Shown one piece after another: positions 25,402 through 33,298 of a stretch of 64,000 nucleotides of DNA. The position numbers and the translations under genes are program-made. The stretch is from an uncultured bacterium (GTDB lineage: Bacteria > Actinomycetota > Coriobacteriia > Coriobacteriales > Coriobacteriaceae), in the NCBI GenBank assembly GCA_905216145.1, contig CAJMST010000002.1, positions 124,001-188,000 on the forward strand, in the 5' to 3' direction. The notes under the pieces were generated by a model. It was not told the DNA's origin, searched no databases, and saw only the letters and a list, made by a program, of their open reading frames with translations. Position 1 is the stretch's first letter, and each line of letters begins with the position of its first letter.

Positions 25402-26251
25402 AGCGGAGCCTCTCGGTGAGCAGCCAATAGGGTCCGAAGGCAGCTCCAGGCCAGCACTCCGCACATATTTTGTTGCGGTTTATTTTACGGGAACCCCAGT
25501 CAACATCAGCGAACTTTCTGGGGGATGTTGGGGAGGGGAGGGATGGCTGATTGCCCGGTGACGTTGTGGATCGCGTCGGGTTGACTATGCTCGATGCGGC
25601 AACTCCAGCATGAGACCGCCTTGTGCATCTTCGAGGCTCGGCACCGAGGCCTTCCAGGAAAAGTTTGCGATGCTGCTGCCTAGTTTATTGCGGCTTACGA
25701 CCGGGCAATAAGCGGGCGTCTCAACATGTTGGTCAAGCAAAATCTTTTGTTAATTTCGAACAGGTATTCGATGTGGATGACTTTGCACCGGGCGAAAGCG
25801 ATTGAGTCTAATTATGTTTCCATGCAGGTCAAGGGTGCTGTCTACAAGGGGATGAGCTGACTCGTAATTTCGCGTGAATAAATTCCGCATTATTTTAGCT
25901 GCGTTTACCTGTTAAAACACAACATCTTGTGCTCATCATCAAAAAAGAATACAGGATATGGAACTGGCGAAGGGCTACAATTGAAACAACGAGAAGCGTC
26001 GTTTCCCCATTACAACCTAATTGTTCGGAAGGAGTCGGAAGGAATAGCTGTCAAAATCGAGGCCATATTGATGGTCCATTAAATTTCTTTAGGGGCATGT
26101 GCGCTTATTGGTCAACCGCAGTATGCGCTCCTGTTTGCTCAACTCATTTACAAATTGCTTTTCTTCAGCAACCTTTCACTTGCGTGGCAGGGCTGGATAG
26201 TGCGCAAAAATTGCGGAGGATGGCTTCTGGATTATTGGAGGAGTGAAATTA
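25402..26251. other. 850-base intergenic region without a recognisable gene
   Basis: The first bases hold the ribosome-binding site and promoter region of the minus-strand secreted protein. The rest becomes AT-rich. A short frame at 25726-25860 (MLVKQNLLLISNRYSMWMTL) lacks a ribosome-binding site and a known family. It may be debris from an older gene at the boundary of the acquired 26-31 kb segment. No RNA gene was recognised. Confidence 0.5.
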
Positions 26252-26773
26252 TTGGTCAATAACTTTCTTAATGAGTTGCTTGGGAAGATTTCTGCTTACG
26301 ATCTGTTCAATGTGCTCATACCGGGCGCACTCGTAACATATTTCGCCAGTCAGACACCGTTGGGCAGTTTTATCGATTGTTCTAACTGGATGGCGTTATC
26401 TGTGATGAGTTATGTTCTCGGGCTTATTGCTTCACGGATTGGCTCTCTCTGCATTGAGCCGTTGGTTCAAAACCTGAAGCCTACCAGAAAACGGGACTAT
26501 TCTGCCTTTGCGTATGCTCAGAAAAACGATCCTAAGGTCGAACAGCTCCTAATGATTTCAAACATGTATCGCAGCATGGCTGGGGCGGGTGTTTTGCTCG
26601 TCATTGTTCTGCTCGCATCGTTGCTGCCGGAATCTTTTCGATTTGAAGCGGCTTTTGTGATCCTATTCGCTTTTACCGTTCTGTTTGTTATCGCTTGGGT
26701 CAAGCAGGAATGGTATGTAGAAAAACGAATCAACTTCAATCTTGAGGAGTGTGATAACCATGAGCGAGATTAA
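26252..26773 (+). CDS. Uncharacterised membrane protein paired with an MBL-fold protein
   Basis: About 173 residues. Three or four hydrophobic helices are visible, at about 15-35, 40-65 and a pair in 105-150 (GVLLVIVLLASLLP then AAFVILFAFTVLFVIAWV), with a charged stretch KPTRKRDYSAFAYAQKNDPK between. No family was recognised. GGAGGA (26237-26242) sets a TTG start at 26252 with 9-base spacing; the GTG at 26243 would have no spacing. The 3' end overlaps the MBL gene by 14 bases, so the two are almost certainly co-translated and probably act together. Low GC and the adjacent Abi and toxin-antitoxin genes suggest a defence function, which is inference. Confidence 0.7.
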   Translation: MVNNFLNELLGKISAYDLFNVLIPGALVTYFASQTPLGSFIDCSNWMALSVMSYVLGLIASRIGSLCIEPLVQNLKPTRKRDYSAFAYAQKNDPKVEQLLMISNMYRSMAGAGVLLVIVLLASLLPESFRFEAAFVILFAFTVLFVIAWVKQEWYVEKRINFNLEECDNHERD

Positions 26774-27659
26774 GTCTCTGTCCGTTGATAACGGCGACAT
26801 GTTTTATATCAATCACAATACTGATAACTTCAGCATGATTGACTGTAATATTACCGATGAGCGTAAGTCGGAAATCCTTGATGAGGTCAAAAACCTTGCA
26901 GGGAAAAAGGGCGTCGTTCGTTTTATCAGTACGCATCCGGACCAAGATCATATCCAGGGTATTGAGTATCTTGATGAGCTCGGGCTTATCAAGAATTTCT
27001 ATTGCGTTGACAATAATGTCTCTAAGTCCACGGAGACTGAGAGTTTCAAAAAGTATAAAGATCTGAAGGGGTCGTCGTGCGCTTACAAAATATACAAGGG
27101 GTGTAATCGTAAATGGATGAACGTTTCTGATGGTGAGCGCGGCTCTGCTGGGATTAGCGTCCTCTGGCCCGATGTGAATAATGAGACCTTCCAGGATGCT
27201 TTGCGGGATGCCGAAAGCTCTGATAAACCCAATAATATTAGTCCTGCGATTCTCTACTCGCTTGAGGAAGGGATCCGTGCACTTTGGCTTGGTGACATGG
27301 AGAATGACTACATGGTGGCGATCGAAGACGACATTGAGCTTTCGCCTGTGGATATTCTTTTTGCGCCGCATCATGGTCGGAAGTCCGGTCGCGTTCCTAA
27401 GACATGGCTAGATAAGTTGGAACCTCGGCTGATCGTTGTGGGAGAAGCCCCGTCAGACGAGCTTGAGTACTATTCGAATTACAATACCCTGACTCAGAAC
27501 AGCGCTGGCGATATTCTGTTCTGTTGCGAGACCGGCAAGACTCATGTCTACGTTGGATCTCCTTCTTATAGCGTCAATTTCTTAGACCGAGACCCTAATG
27601 CTTCGGTTGTGAAGGGTTCGCTGTATTATTTGGGCTCTTTTGATTGCGGTGATCGCTAG
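26760..27659 (+). CDS. Metallo-beta-lactamase-fold protein (ComEC/Rec2 C-terminal-like)
   Basis: 299 residues. The metal-binding motif is STHPDQDHIQGIEYL (H-x-D-x-D-H, as in ComEC-like hydrolases), followed by LWLGDMEND and FAPHHGRKSGRV, the second and third metal-site regions. No membrane segment is present, so unlike ComEC it is a stand-alone soluble domain that probably works with the overlapping membrane protein. It may hydrolyse a phosphodiester or nucleotide. GAGGAG precedes ATG 26760. The gene is AT-rich relative to the core genome. Confidence 0.8.
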   Translation: MSEIKSLSVDNGDMFYINHNTDNFSMIDCNITDERKSEILDEVKNLAGKKGVVRFISTHPDQDHIQGIEYLDELGLIKNFYCVDNNVSKSTETESFKKYKDLKGSSCAYKIYKGCNRKWMNVSDGERGSAGISVLWPDVNNETFQDALRDAESSDKPNNISPAILYSLEEGIRALWLGDMENDYMVAIEDDIELSPVDILFAPHHGRKSGRVPKTWLDKLEPRLIVVGEAPSDELEYYSNYNTLTQNSAGDILFCCETGKTHVYVGSPSYSVNFLDRDPNASVVKGSLYYLGSFDCGDR

Positions 27660-27697
27660 TCGTCTGCCGTTCGGCTCATCTGCTTATGTTGCGTTCG

Positions 27698-27730
27698 GGC
27701 CTGTCTATGCTTTTGTATGGCAGGCCCATT
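27698..27730 (+). terminator. Hairpin after the MBL gene
   Basis: CGGGCCTG pairs with a GCAGGCCC segment across a loop of about 16 bases. The U-tract is poor (ATTACT), so it may be a weak or Rho-assisted stop. Confidence 0.5.
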
Positions 27731-27906
27731 ACTCATTGCTATGTTGCTTCCGGTAATTGTGCCAGGGCATTGGCGCGACGGGCCCAGTTAATTGCTTACT
27801 CTGTCGCTCTGGCATATAAGGGGTGCGGACAGTGAATAGTGAGTGACTCCCCCAGCTAAACGTCTTAACATGGAAACTCGAGCCAATCATCGCGAACGGA
27901 GACCTG

Positions 27907-28878
27907 ATGACCGCCGCTAATAGAAAGCCGTGGCTTACGGCGTCCGAGCAGATTGATCATCTCAAATCGAGAGGTGTCCATTTCTCGTTGATGACCGAAG
28001 ACGATGCCAGAGCTTACTTGGAAAAGAATAGTAACTATTTTCGTTTGCGCGCCTATCGACTTGGGTTTCCTAAAGTCGAGGAAGGAGCTCGCAAGGGGGA
28101 GTATGCAAATCTGGATTTTAAGATGTTAGTCGACTTGTCGATCGTCGACATGCTCCTTCGCTATGAAATGTTGCCGCTTACGCTCGATGTAGAACATTTC
28201 GCAAAGGTCAAGCTCTTAAAGCGAATCGAGACGGAGGGGGAGGACGGCTATGCGGTCGTCTCGGAGTTCATTTCCTCCTACGATGGCATGAAACCCGATG
28301 GAACGCCGTGCAATTCGCTCAAAGGCGAGATTCTCAGATGCAAGAACAGTCCCTACACTGGTGGGTTGATTGCCAGGTATGCCGATTTCGACTTCCCCGC
28401 GTGGGCGTTTATCGAAGTCGTTTCCTTTGGCTCTTTTCTCTATTTCTATAAGTTCTGCGCCAGGCGTTTCAATGACCGCGAGATGCTTAAGGAGTTCTAT
28501 ATTCTTCAAGCCGTCAAGTCATTAAGAAATGCATGCGCTCACAATAGCTGTATTTTGAATAACCTGCGTGCTGATAGACCGCAATTTAAGCCAAGCTACG
28601 TTGTAACGCGGGAGTTGTCGACCGTAGCTGGTATTGGTCTCGACCAGCGTAAGTCAAAGATGAGCAATGACCGTATACAGCAGATTGTCACTACGTTATA
28701 TGCGCACCGGGAACTTGCTTCACAAGGCGTTTCCGAACATCGAGCAAAGAGCCTGGCTGTGTTTGTTCAAAGAATGAATAGGCATGTCGATTACTATCGG
28801 GGCAATCTTCAGGTGTCTACTGGATTTGACTTTCTCACGAAGGTGATTAGTGCGTGGTTTCCGGTGAACGTTGATTAG
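27907..28878 (+). CDS. Abi_2 family (AbiD/AbiF-like) abortive infection protein
   Basis: 323 residues. The N-terminal PWLTASEQIDHLKSRGVHF and the NYFRLRAYRLGF motif are the Abi_2 hallmark, and SLRNACAHNSCILNN in the C-terminal half fits the R-x4-H HEPN motif. AbiD/F-type proteins cause growth arrest or RNA damage on phage infection. The start follows CGGAGACCTG. It stands alone between the MBL pair and the structured gap before the toxin-antitoxin genes, consistent with a small defence cluster. Confidence 0.87.
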   Translation: MTAANRKPWLTASEQIDHLKSRGVHFSLMTEDDARAYLEKNSNYFRLRAYRLGFPKVEEGARKGEYANLDFKMLVDLSIVDMLLRYEMLPLTLDVEHFAKVKLLKRIETEGEDGYAVVSEFISSYDGMKPDGTPCNSLKGEILRCKNSPYTGGLIARYADFDFPAWAFIEVVSFGSFLYFYKFCARRFNDREMLKEFYILQAVKSLRNACAHNSCILNNLRADRPQFKPSYVVTRELSTVAGIGLDQRKSKMSNDRIQQIVTTLYAHRELASQGVSEHRAKSLAVFVQRMNRHVDYYRGNLQVSTGFDFLTKVISAWFPVNVD

Positions 28879-28936
28879 CGATGAATCTGTGGTGAGTCAT
28901 GGCGCAACGCCCTGGATGCCAAAAATGAGCTAAACT

Positions 28937-29020
28937 AACTTCACAACAAAAAACAGAAGCCTTTCTTTGGCTGAAGTTTTGCAAGGGGGTTCCTTCCCAA
29001 TGGAGGGCATCCCCTATTTT
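28937..29020 (+). ncRNA. Candidate small structured RNA with terminator
   Basis: AACTTC (28937-28942) pairs with GAAGTT (28973-28978) around an inner AGCC/GGCT stem, leaving an A-rich bulge. A GC-rich hairpin (28985-29014, GGGG...CCCC with an inner CCTTCCC/GGAGGG stem) and TATTTTTA follow. No ORF or known RNA family was recognised; alternatively this is only the terminator region of the Abi gene. Confidence 0.35.
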
Positions 29021-29110
29021 TATGGCGCTGTGATCGGCCGCCTTCACTCATGGGCAGCCTGTAGACAAACAATTGCCTTTGGCTAAAATAAAGTCAATTG
29101 CGGTGGAAGC

Positions 29111-29155
29111 CTTCGGGTGACACCCGAAGAGGGTTGATGCGTCGGCCCTCTTTTT
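29111..29155 (+). terminator. Hairpin plus intrinsic terminator in the gap
   Basis: CTTCGGGT/ACCCGAAG (29111-29129) is immediately followed by GAGGG...CCCTC and TTTTT (29129-29155). Confidence 0.75.
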
Positions 29156-29372
29156 GTTTGGATGTAAGATTAGGCCTGCCAAAACTTACATCTCAATTGA
29201 TGAAAGGCGAAATTGCGGGTGTTTTTCTGCTCGCACGTAACTTTGCTGACGCGTTGTTGCTCAGCCCTAATTCGCTAGGGTTCCTCGGTTAAGGATTGAC
29301 TGGGATTGGACTTTTCCTTAAAGCACCAACTGTGAAGAGGCCTTGCGACGGTACGTCCGGCGTGGTCCGTTG

Positions 29373-29394
29373 AAACCGCCGAAAGGCGGTTTTT
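29373..29394 (+). terminator. Intrinsic terminator in the gap
   Basis: AAACCGCC, loop GAAA, GGCGGTTTTT. Confidence 0.8.
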
Positions 29395-29464
29395 GCGTTT
29401 AAGGGCTGTTTTCGAGGGGTTTTTGTCGCGTTTCCGCATCCGACACTCGCTGTTACCGTAGTTT

Positions 29465-29590
29465 TCCGGTAGTGCGGGGAAAATCGGAAACCGCCGAGCA
29501 CAACGCGATTTTAGCCAACAAAACCGCAGTTCGCGGAAGGGTAAAACATGGGTCCGGTCTGCCGATCTTGGTTTTTCCTGCACTTCCGGA
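29465..29590. repeat. 126-bp imperfect inverted repeat
   Basis: The left arm TCCGGTAGTGCGGGGAAAAT (from 29465) and the right arm ending TCCTGCACTTCCGGA (29562-29590) are related reverse complements with a small insertion. The spacer has no frame. It resembles a miniature element or a long hairpin. Confidence 0.5.
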
Positions 29591-29668
29591 TTTAGCACAA
29601 GCTCGACTTGGTTGTTTATCGATTGAAGCTGTGATATCTAGCATAAGCCTTGTTATTTGTATTTAAAT

Positions 29669-29700
29669 AGATACACTTAACTTATAAGTTAAGTGTATCT
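29669..29700 (+). promoter_or_regulatory. Perfect 32-bp palindromic operator of the toxin-antitoxin operon
   Basis: The 16-base half AGATACACTTAACTTA is followed by its exact reverse complement, 19 bases before the toxin TTG start. A perfect palindrome just upstream of a toxin-antitoxin operon is the usual site for autorepression by the antitoxin. The same bases are also a possible hairpin in the transcript. Confidence 0.7.
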
Positions 29701-29718
29701 AGAAATGGGAGGTGGCCT

Positions 29719-30132
29719 TTGGTTGAAGGATATGATCTTGTCGAATATGGGGATCCCAAGGGCCGACCGTTTTGGGAGCTGACGACTTCTTCCGCCAACT
29801 CTCAATTCCAGAAAATGTTGACAGACCCTAAAAAGAAGCTTGCCGCTCGTAAAATGATCGATCAGATTTCAAAAATCTATGATTATGGGTTAAAGGTTGC
29901 GAGTGGGACCTCAAAGCTACGATGTATTGATTCTAAGATTGGCCTCTATGAACTGAAAGGGTTTGACGGGGCAAATCGAGAGATGATTTATGCCATATGT
30001 CAGGGCGCAGACAAAATTGTTCTATTGTTTTGGTTTAAAGGACATCAGGGATCTGGAAATATCAGTAAAGAAATCGAGCGGGCCAAGCGATTAGCCGTAA
30101 TAGCACGTCAACTTCTGGAAACTGAGCGTTGA
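29719..30132 (+). CDS. HigB/RelE-type toxin (Gp49-like family)
   Basis: 137 residues. WELTTSSANSQFQKML, LRCIDSKIGLYELKGFDGANREMIYAIC and IVLLFWFKGHQGSGNISKEIERAKRLA match the phage-derived Gp49-like/HigB group of ribosome-dependent mRNA interferases. A TTG start follows GGGAGG. The antitoxin gene follows 33 bases after the stop; a toxin-first order is typical of HigBA. The preceding palindrome suggests autoregulation. Confidence 0.85.
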   Translation: MVEGYDLVEYGDPKGRPFWELTTSSANSQFQKMLTDPKKKLAARKMIDQISKIYDYGLKVASGTSKLRCIDSKIGLYELKGFDGANREMIYAICQGADKIVLLFWFKGHQGSGNISKEIERAKRLAVIARQLLETER

Positions 30133-30165
30133 CTTTTATACTTGGCTTTCGAAACGGAGAACACA

Positions 30166-30555
30166 ATGAATAAAGTAGATTTATCTGATTTTTACGTCGA
30201 GACAGAAACTAGCGAAACACGCGCTTATGAACACGCGCTAGATATCGAGTTTATTGTTCATCGCGAGATGAAGCATTTGGGTTTAAGCAAAAGCGAGTTG
30301 GCAAAGCGTATGGGCGTGAGCCTTCAGTCGCTTTCGAAACTGTTGAATTCTCAGCCCAATATGACGCTGAAGACAATCGCCAGGTTCGAGCTCGCTTTAG
30401 GTATCAATATCGTTCCTAAGGTTACCGTTAACTATTCTAAAGAGCTACCGTTTCTCTCGTCCAATGAATCCCTGCGCAAGCAATGGTCTTTTAGGAACGA
30501 GCGTCCGTCCTCGCATGTGAATCTCGAGATGATTTCCGGAGGTTTGGCAGCATGA
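30166..30555 (+). CDS. HigA-type XRE antitoxin with C-terminal extension
   Basis: 129 residues. A Cro/C1-type helix-turn-helix lies at about 38-88 (MKHLGLSKSELAKRMGVSLQSLSKLLN), followed by a tail of about 40 residues (LSSNESLRKQWSFRNERPSS) beyond the HTH. In toxin-antitoxin-chaperone systems the antitoxin carries a tail that is recognised by the SecB-like chaperone. GGAG sets the ATG at 30166. The stop overlaps the next start (ATGA), so the third gene belongs to the operon. Confidence 0.87.
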   Translation: MNKVDLSDFYVETETSETRAYEHALDIEFIVHREMKHLGLSKSELAKRMGVSLQSLSKLLNSQPNMTLKTIARFELALGINIVPKVTVNYSKELPFLSSNESLRKQWSFRNERPSSHVNLEMISGGLAA

Positions 30556-31004
30556 GTGGGGATTTTATTGCTCCGATTCAAGTCGTTCATTTGTTTATCG
30601 TTGACTCCGATTTCCATATCGAGGATTCGCCCTCGGATAACATGGAATTAAAAGTTGACGTTAGCTACCACGATGTCCACCTTTGGAAAAACGGCAATGA
30701 CGCTCGCGCAAGTTTAAAGATGTGCGTAATTGGCAGCCTCCTTGACAGAGATGAAGGTGCACAGGAGAAGATGCACGCTGGCGTTGCAGTATCCATCTCG
30801 GTTTCAGCGCAAATGCCAATGAACTCTCCCGATGACGAGGCGCGTCACTACCTTCTTTCAAATGCTATTTCGATGGCATATGCCCATGCAAAGAGCTATT
30901 TGATGGTTGTTACTGGACTTTCGCCCATGGGAGCGCTTACATTGCCTGCCATTCTCCCTGCAGAGCTGTCAGCAGATTGCGATGTGCCTTTTCAGAGCGA
31001 ATAG
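30552..31004 (+). CDS. SecB-like chaperone candidate of a toxin-antitoxin-chaperone operon
   Basis: 150 residues. The pattern is an N-terminal beta-rich segment (LKVDVSYHDV, ASLKMCVIGSLL, GVAVSISVSAQM) followed by a helix with ISMAYAHAKSYLMVVTGLSPMGALTLPAILP, which recalls the SecB C-terminal region (helix, then a proline-containing LPP-type strand). It overlaps the antitoxin stop and has GGAGG upstream. If correct, it would chaperone the antitoxin through its C-terminal tail. Similarity is by pattern only, so this is a hypothesis; otherwise it is an uncharacterised third gene of the TA operon. Confidence 0.55.
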   Translation: MSGDFIAPIQVVHLFIVDSDFHIEDSPSDNMELKVDVSYHDVHLWKNGNDARASLKMCVIGSLLDRDEGAQEKMHAGVAVSISVSAQMPMNSPDDEARHYLLSNAISMAYAHAKSYLMVVTGLSPMGALTLPAILPAELSADCDVPFQSE

Positions 31005-31022
31005 CAGCCTCTTAATGAGGCT
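31003..31022 (+). terminator. Hairpin after the TA operon
   Basis: CAGCCTC, loop TTAAT, GAGGCTG, without a clear U-tract. It lies before the promoter region of the Pel-like operon. Confidence 0.4.
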
Positions 31023-31159
31023 GGGTCGGACGAGTTGCCACTCCCACATCCTCTAAAAAAGTTCTTAAAACAGCCTTAAAGGCGTTCCAGCTCGCGTTGA
31101 CAGCGTAAAATACGCATGTTTGACTATGACTAAAGTGGATTTTAGGGGAGGAGTACGCC

Positions 31160-33298
31160 ATGGAGGTGCTGGTTGTTGGCAACACCGCATATGTTGACGA
31201 TGACTTTTGTGCCAAGGCGTTCCCCGGGGACCATGTGCAGGTCGTAGCCGCGCAGGACACGCGCCGCGACGAGTCATCGCCCCATGCCTCGTGGAAAGAG
31301 CTTCTGCAACACCTGGATCAGGCCTACGAGTTCGACCGCGTGGTCTACCTATCCAATTACCTTACCCCGCATACCGATACCGTGGGTGATATCGAGACGC
31401 TGCGCTCGGTCTTTCGTGCGTGCGCGGGTCGCCGGGTCCAACTGCTGTATTTAGCGGGGCCCGCGGGTGCCGAGGGTGCCGCCGATGCTGCGGGGCGAAC
31501 GGGCAAGGGCATTATCGCGCACGCAGGCAACGACCTGTGCCGCTACTACGCTGCTCGCGAGGGCGTTCAGACCAAGATCCTGCGCGTGCCCTTCCTGTAC
31601 ACTGCCTCCGCCGCGCTGGAAGATCCGTTTTTGGTGCTGTTGTTCGATGCGTGCTCAACTGGATCGGTTGCTCTGCAGGGCGCGGAGGATGCGGCGTTTC
31701 CCCTGCTGTGTGCCGAGGAGCTTGCGGTGCTGGTACGCCGTATCTTCGACAGCTGGGATGGTAACTTTGAGACGCTCGACGTTGCCGATGCCTTCCATCA
31801 CACGGCGGGTGAAGTGGGCGAGGCTCTTCAGGCGCTGTTCCCAGGGCTCTCAGTTGCCTATGGCGATTCTGCCGGCTACAACCTGCCCGCCAACGACGTC
31901 GCTCGCGTGCGCTATGGCTGGTTTCAGCGCTATGACTTGCTGCGCGATCTTTCGACCATTCAAGCGCGTTGGGATGCTGGCCGCGCAAAGAAGGTCAACC
32001 CCTTGCGCGCCGCCATCGACCGCATCCAAATGCGCACGCTGCCTATTAAATGCCTGGAGACGGGCGTTGCCTGGATCCTGTTCGAGGTGCTGGAGCACCT
32101 GTTCTCCCAATCGGCCCAGCTCAACGTGCTCGATTATCGCCTGCTCTATGTGGTGCTGATCGGCACGCTGTATGGCTTGGACTTTGGCTTGGTCGCAGCA
32201 CTGCTGGCTTCGATTGGCCTGGCGGCGAGCTACTTTACCCAGTATGGCTATACCTTCCAGGGTCTCTTTTACGAGCCGTCTAACTGGCTGCCGTTTATTG
32301 CGTACTTTGTTGTGGGTGCCGTGTGCGGCTATGTTCAGCTGCGCAACAGCGAAGCCATTAGGGCGGAGCGCGATCAAAACGAGCTCGTGCGCAACCGCAA
32401 TACGTTCCTTACGCAGCTCTACCACGACGCGATCGAGGACAAGCGCGCGTACAGGCGCCAGATCGTGGGTCGCCACGACAGCTTTGGCAAGATCTTTGCC
32501 GTGACGCAGGAGCTCGACGTATTCAACCCACGCGACATCTATCGCAAGTGCTGCGAGCTTCTGGGCGAGATCCTCGAGAACGATTCGGTGGCGATCTACC
32601 ATGTTTCGGGCGGGGCATTTGCACGCCTGGTGGCAGCAAGTCCCGCGATTGCCGAAGATGCCGCACGCTCGCTCACGCTTGAGCAGCTTGCACCTCTTTT
32701 GGGCGACGGGGGTCGTTCTAACCTGTGGGTGAACCGCGAGCTGACGCCGGGGCTTCCCATGTTTGGATACACGATCGAGCGCGACGGGGCACCCGCCGTG
32801 TTGATCTTTGTGCGTAGCGCGGCCGAAAACCAAATGACCCTCTATTATCAAAACCTGTTCCGCATCTTGTGCGGGCTGGTCGAAAGCGCGCTGGGCCGTG
32901 CCTTTGACTATGAGGCGGTGGCGCAGGATAAACGCTGCGTTGACGGCACTTGCGTGCTCAAGCAGGCTGCCTTTGGCCAAGAGCTCGCGGCGGAGCAGGC
33001 GCTGGCAGATAGCAAGATGGGGAGTTTTTTGCTCCTGCGCGTGGTACCGGGCATGGAGCCTGTCGGCGAGCTGGTGGGCGCAATTGGGTCGACAATCCGC
33101 GAGAGCGACGCAGCGGGCTTGGTCGACGGCGACGTGCTCTACCTGCTTATGCGCCAGGCAAAGGCGTGCGATCTGCCCATTATCCGCGAGCGCCTGAGCG
33201 CAAAGCAGATTGCGGTGGAGCCCGTCGACGGCGAGGACATTTTGGCGCTGCTGCAGCACATTGCCGACACCGGTAACGGCGAGGGGGATGTCGCTTGA
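31160..33298 (+). CDS. pelD: PelD-like inner-membrane c-di-GMP receptor with N-terminal SDR domain
   Basis: 712 residues. Residues 1-300 are a divergent NAD-epimerase/SDR-like domain. About residues 305-400 hold several hydrophobic helices (LLYVVLIGTLYGLDFGLVAALLA, WLPFIAYFVVGAVCGYV). Then come a coiled segment (RAERDQNELVRNRN), a GAF-type domain (about 440-590) and a degenerate GGDEF domain. There RESD (R647-D650) is followed by DGDV (656-659) where GGDE would be. The RxxD I-site with a dead GGDEF is the PelD arrangement, so the protein probably binds c-di-GMP and switches on polymer synthesis. The gene heads the Pel operon; GGGGAGGAG sets its start. SDR-fused PelD is the Gram-positive form. 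Confidence 0.85.
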   Translation: MEVLVVGNTAYVDDDFCAKAFPGDHVQVVAAQDTRRDESSPHASWKELLQHLDQAYEFDRVVYLSNYLTPHTDTVGDIETLRSVFRACAGRRVQLLYLAGPAGAEGAADAAGRTGKGIIAHAGNDLCRYYAAREGVQTKILRVPFLYTASAALEDPFLVLLFDACSTGSVALQGAEDAAFPLLCAEELAVLVRRIFDSWDGNFETLDVADAFHHTAGEVGEALQALFPGLSVAYGDSAGYNLPANDVARVRYGWFQRYDLLRDLSTIQARWDAGRAKKVNPLRAAIDRIQMRTLPIKCLETGVAWILFEVLEHLFSQSAQLNVLDYRLLYVVLIGTLYGLDFGLVAALLASIGLAASYFTQYGYTFQGLFYEPSNWLPFIAYFVVGAVCGYVQLRNSEAIRAERDQNELVRNRNTFLTQLYHDAIEDKRAYRRQIVGRHDSFGKIFAVTQELDVFNPRDIYRKCCELLGEILENDSVAIYHVSGGAFARLVAASPAIAEDAARSLTLEQLAPLLGDGGRSNLWVNRELTPGLPMFGYTIERDGAPAVLIFVRSAAENQMTLYYQNLFRILCGLVESALGRAFDYEAVAQDKRCVDGTCVLKQAAFGQELAAEQALADSKMGSFLLLRVVPGMEPVGELVGAIGSTIRESDAAGLVDGDVLYLLMRQAKACDLPIIRERLSAKQIAVEPVDGEDILALLQHIADTGNGEGDVA

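Larger units (their letters stand above)
28879..29668. other. Long non-coding gap with three intrinsic terminators and a palindrome
   Basis: No gene-like frame was found. The gap contains nested hairpins at 28937-29014, a hairpin and terminator at 29111-29155, another terminator at 29373-29394 and an inverted repeat at 29465-29590. Three terminator-like structures without an open frame suggest one or more small transcripts. Confidence 0.55.

Noticed and set aside
25726..25860. Short frame MLVKQNLLLISNRY... in the gap after the secreted protein
   Set aside because: Lacks a ribosome-binding site and recognisable domain; could be gene debris but cannot be named.
29719..30132. Gp49-like toxin as evidence of a prophage
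   Set aside because: The family name comes from phage, but no integrase, capsid or tail genes are present; the context is a TA operon.
31097..31130. Promoter TTGACA...TATGAC before the Pel operon
   Set aside because: The -35 is perfect but the spacing to a -10-like box is about 22 bases, so a promoter was not called.
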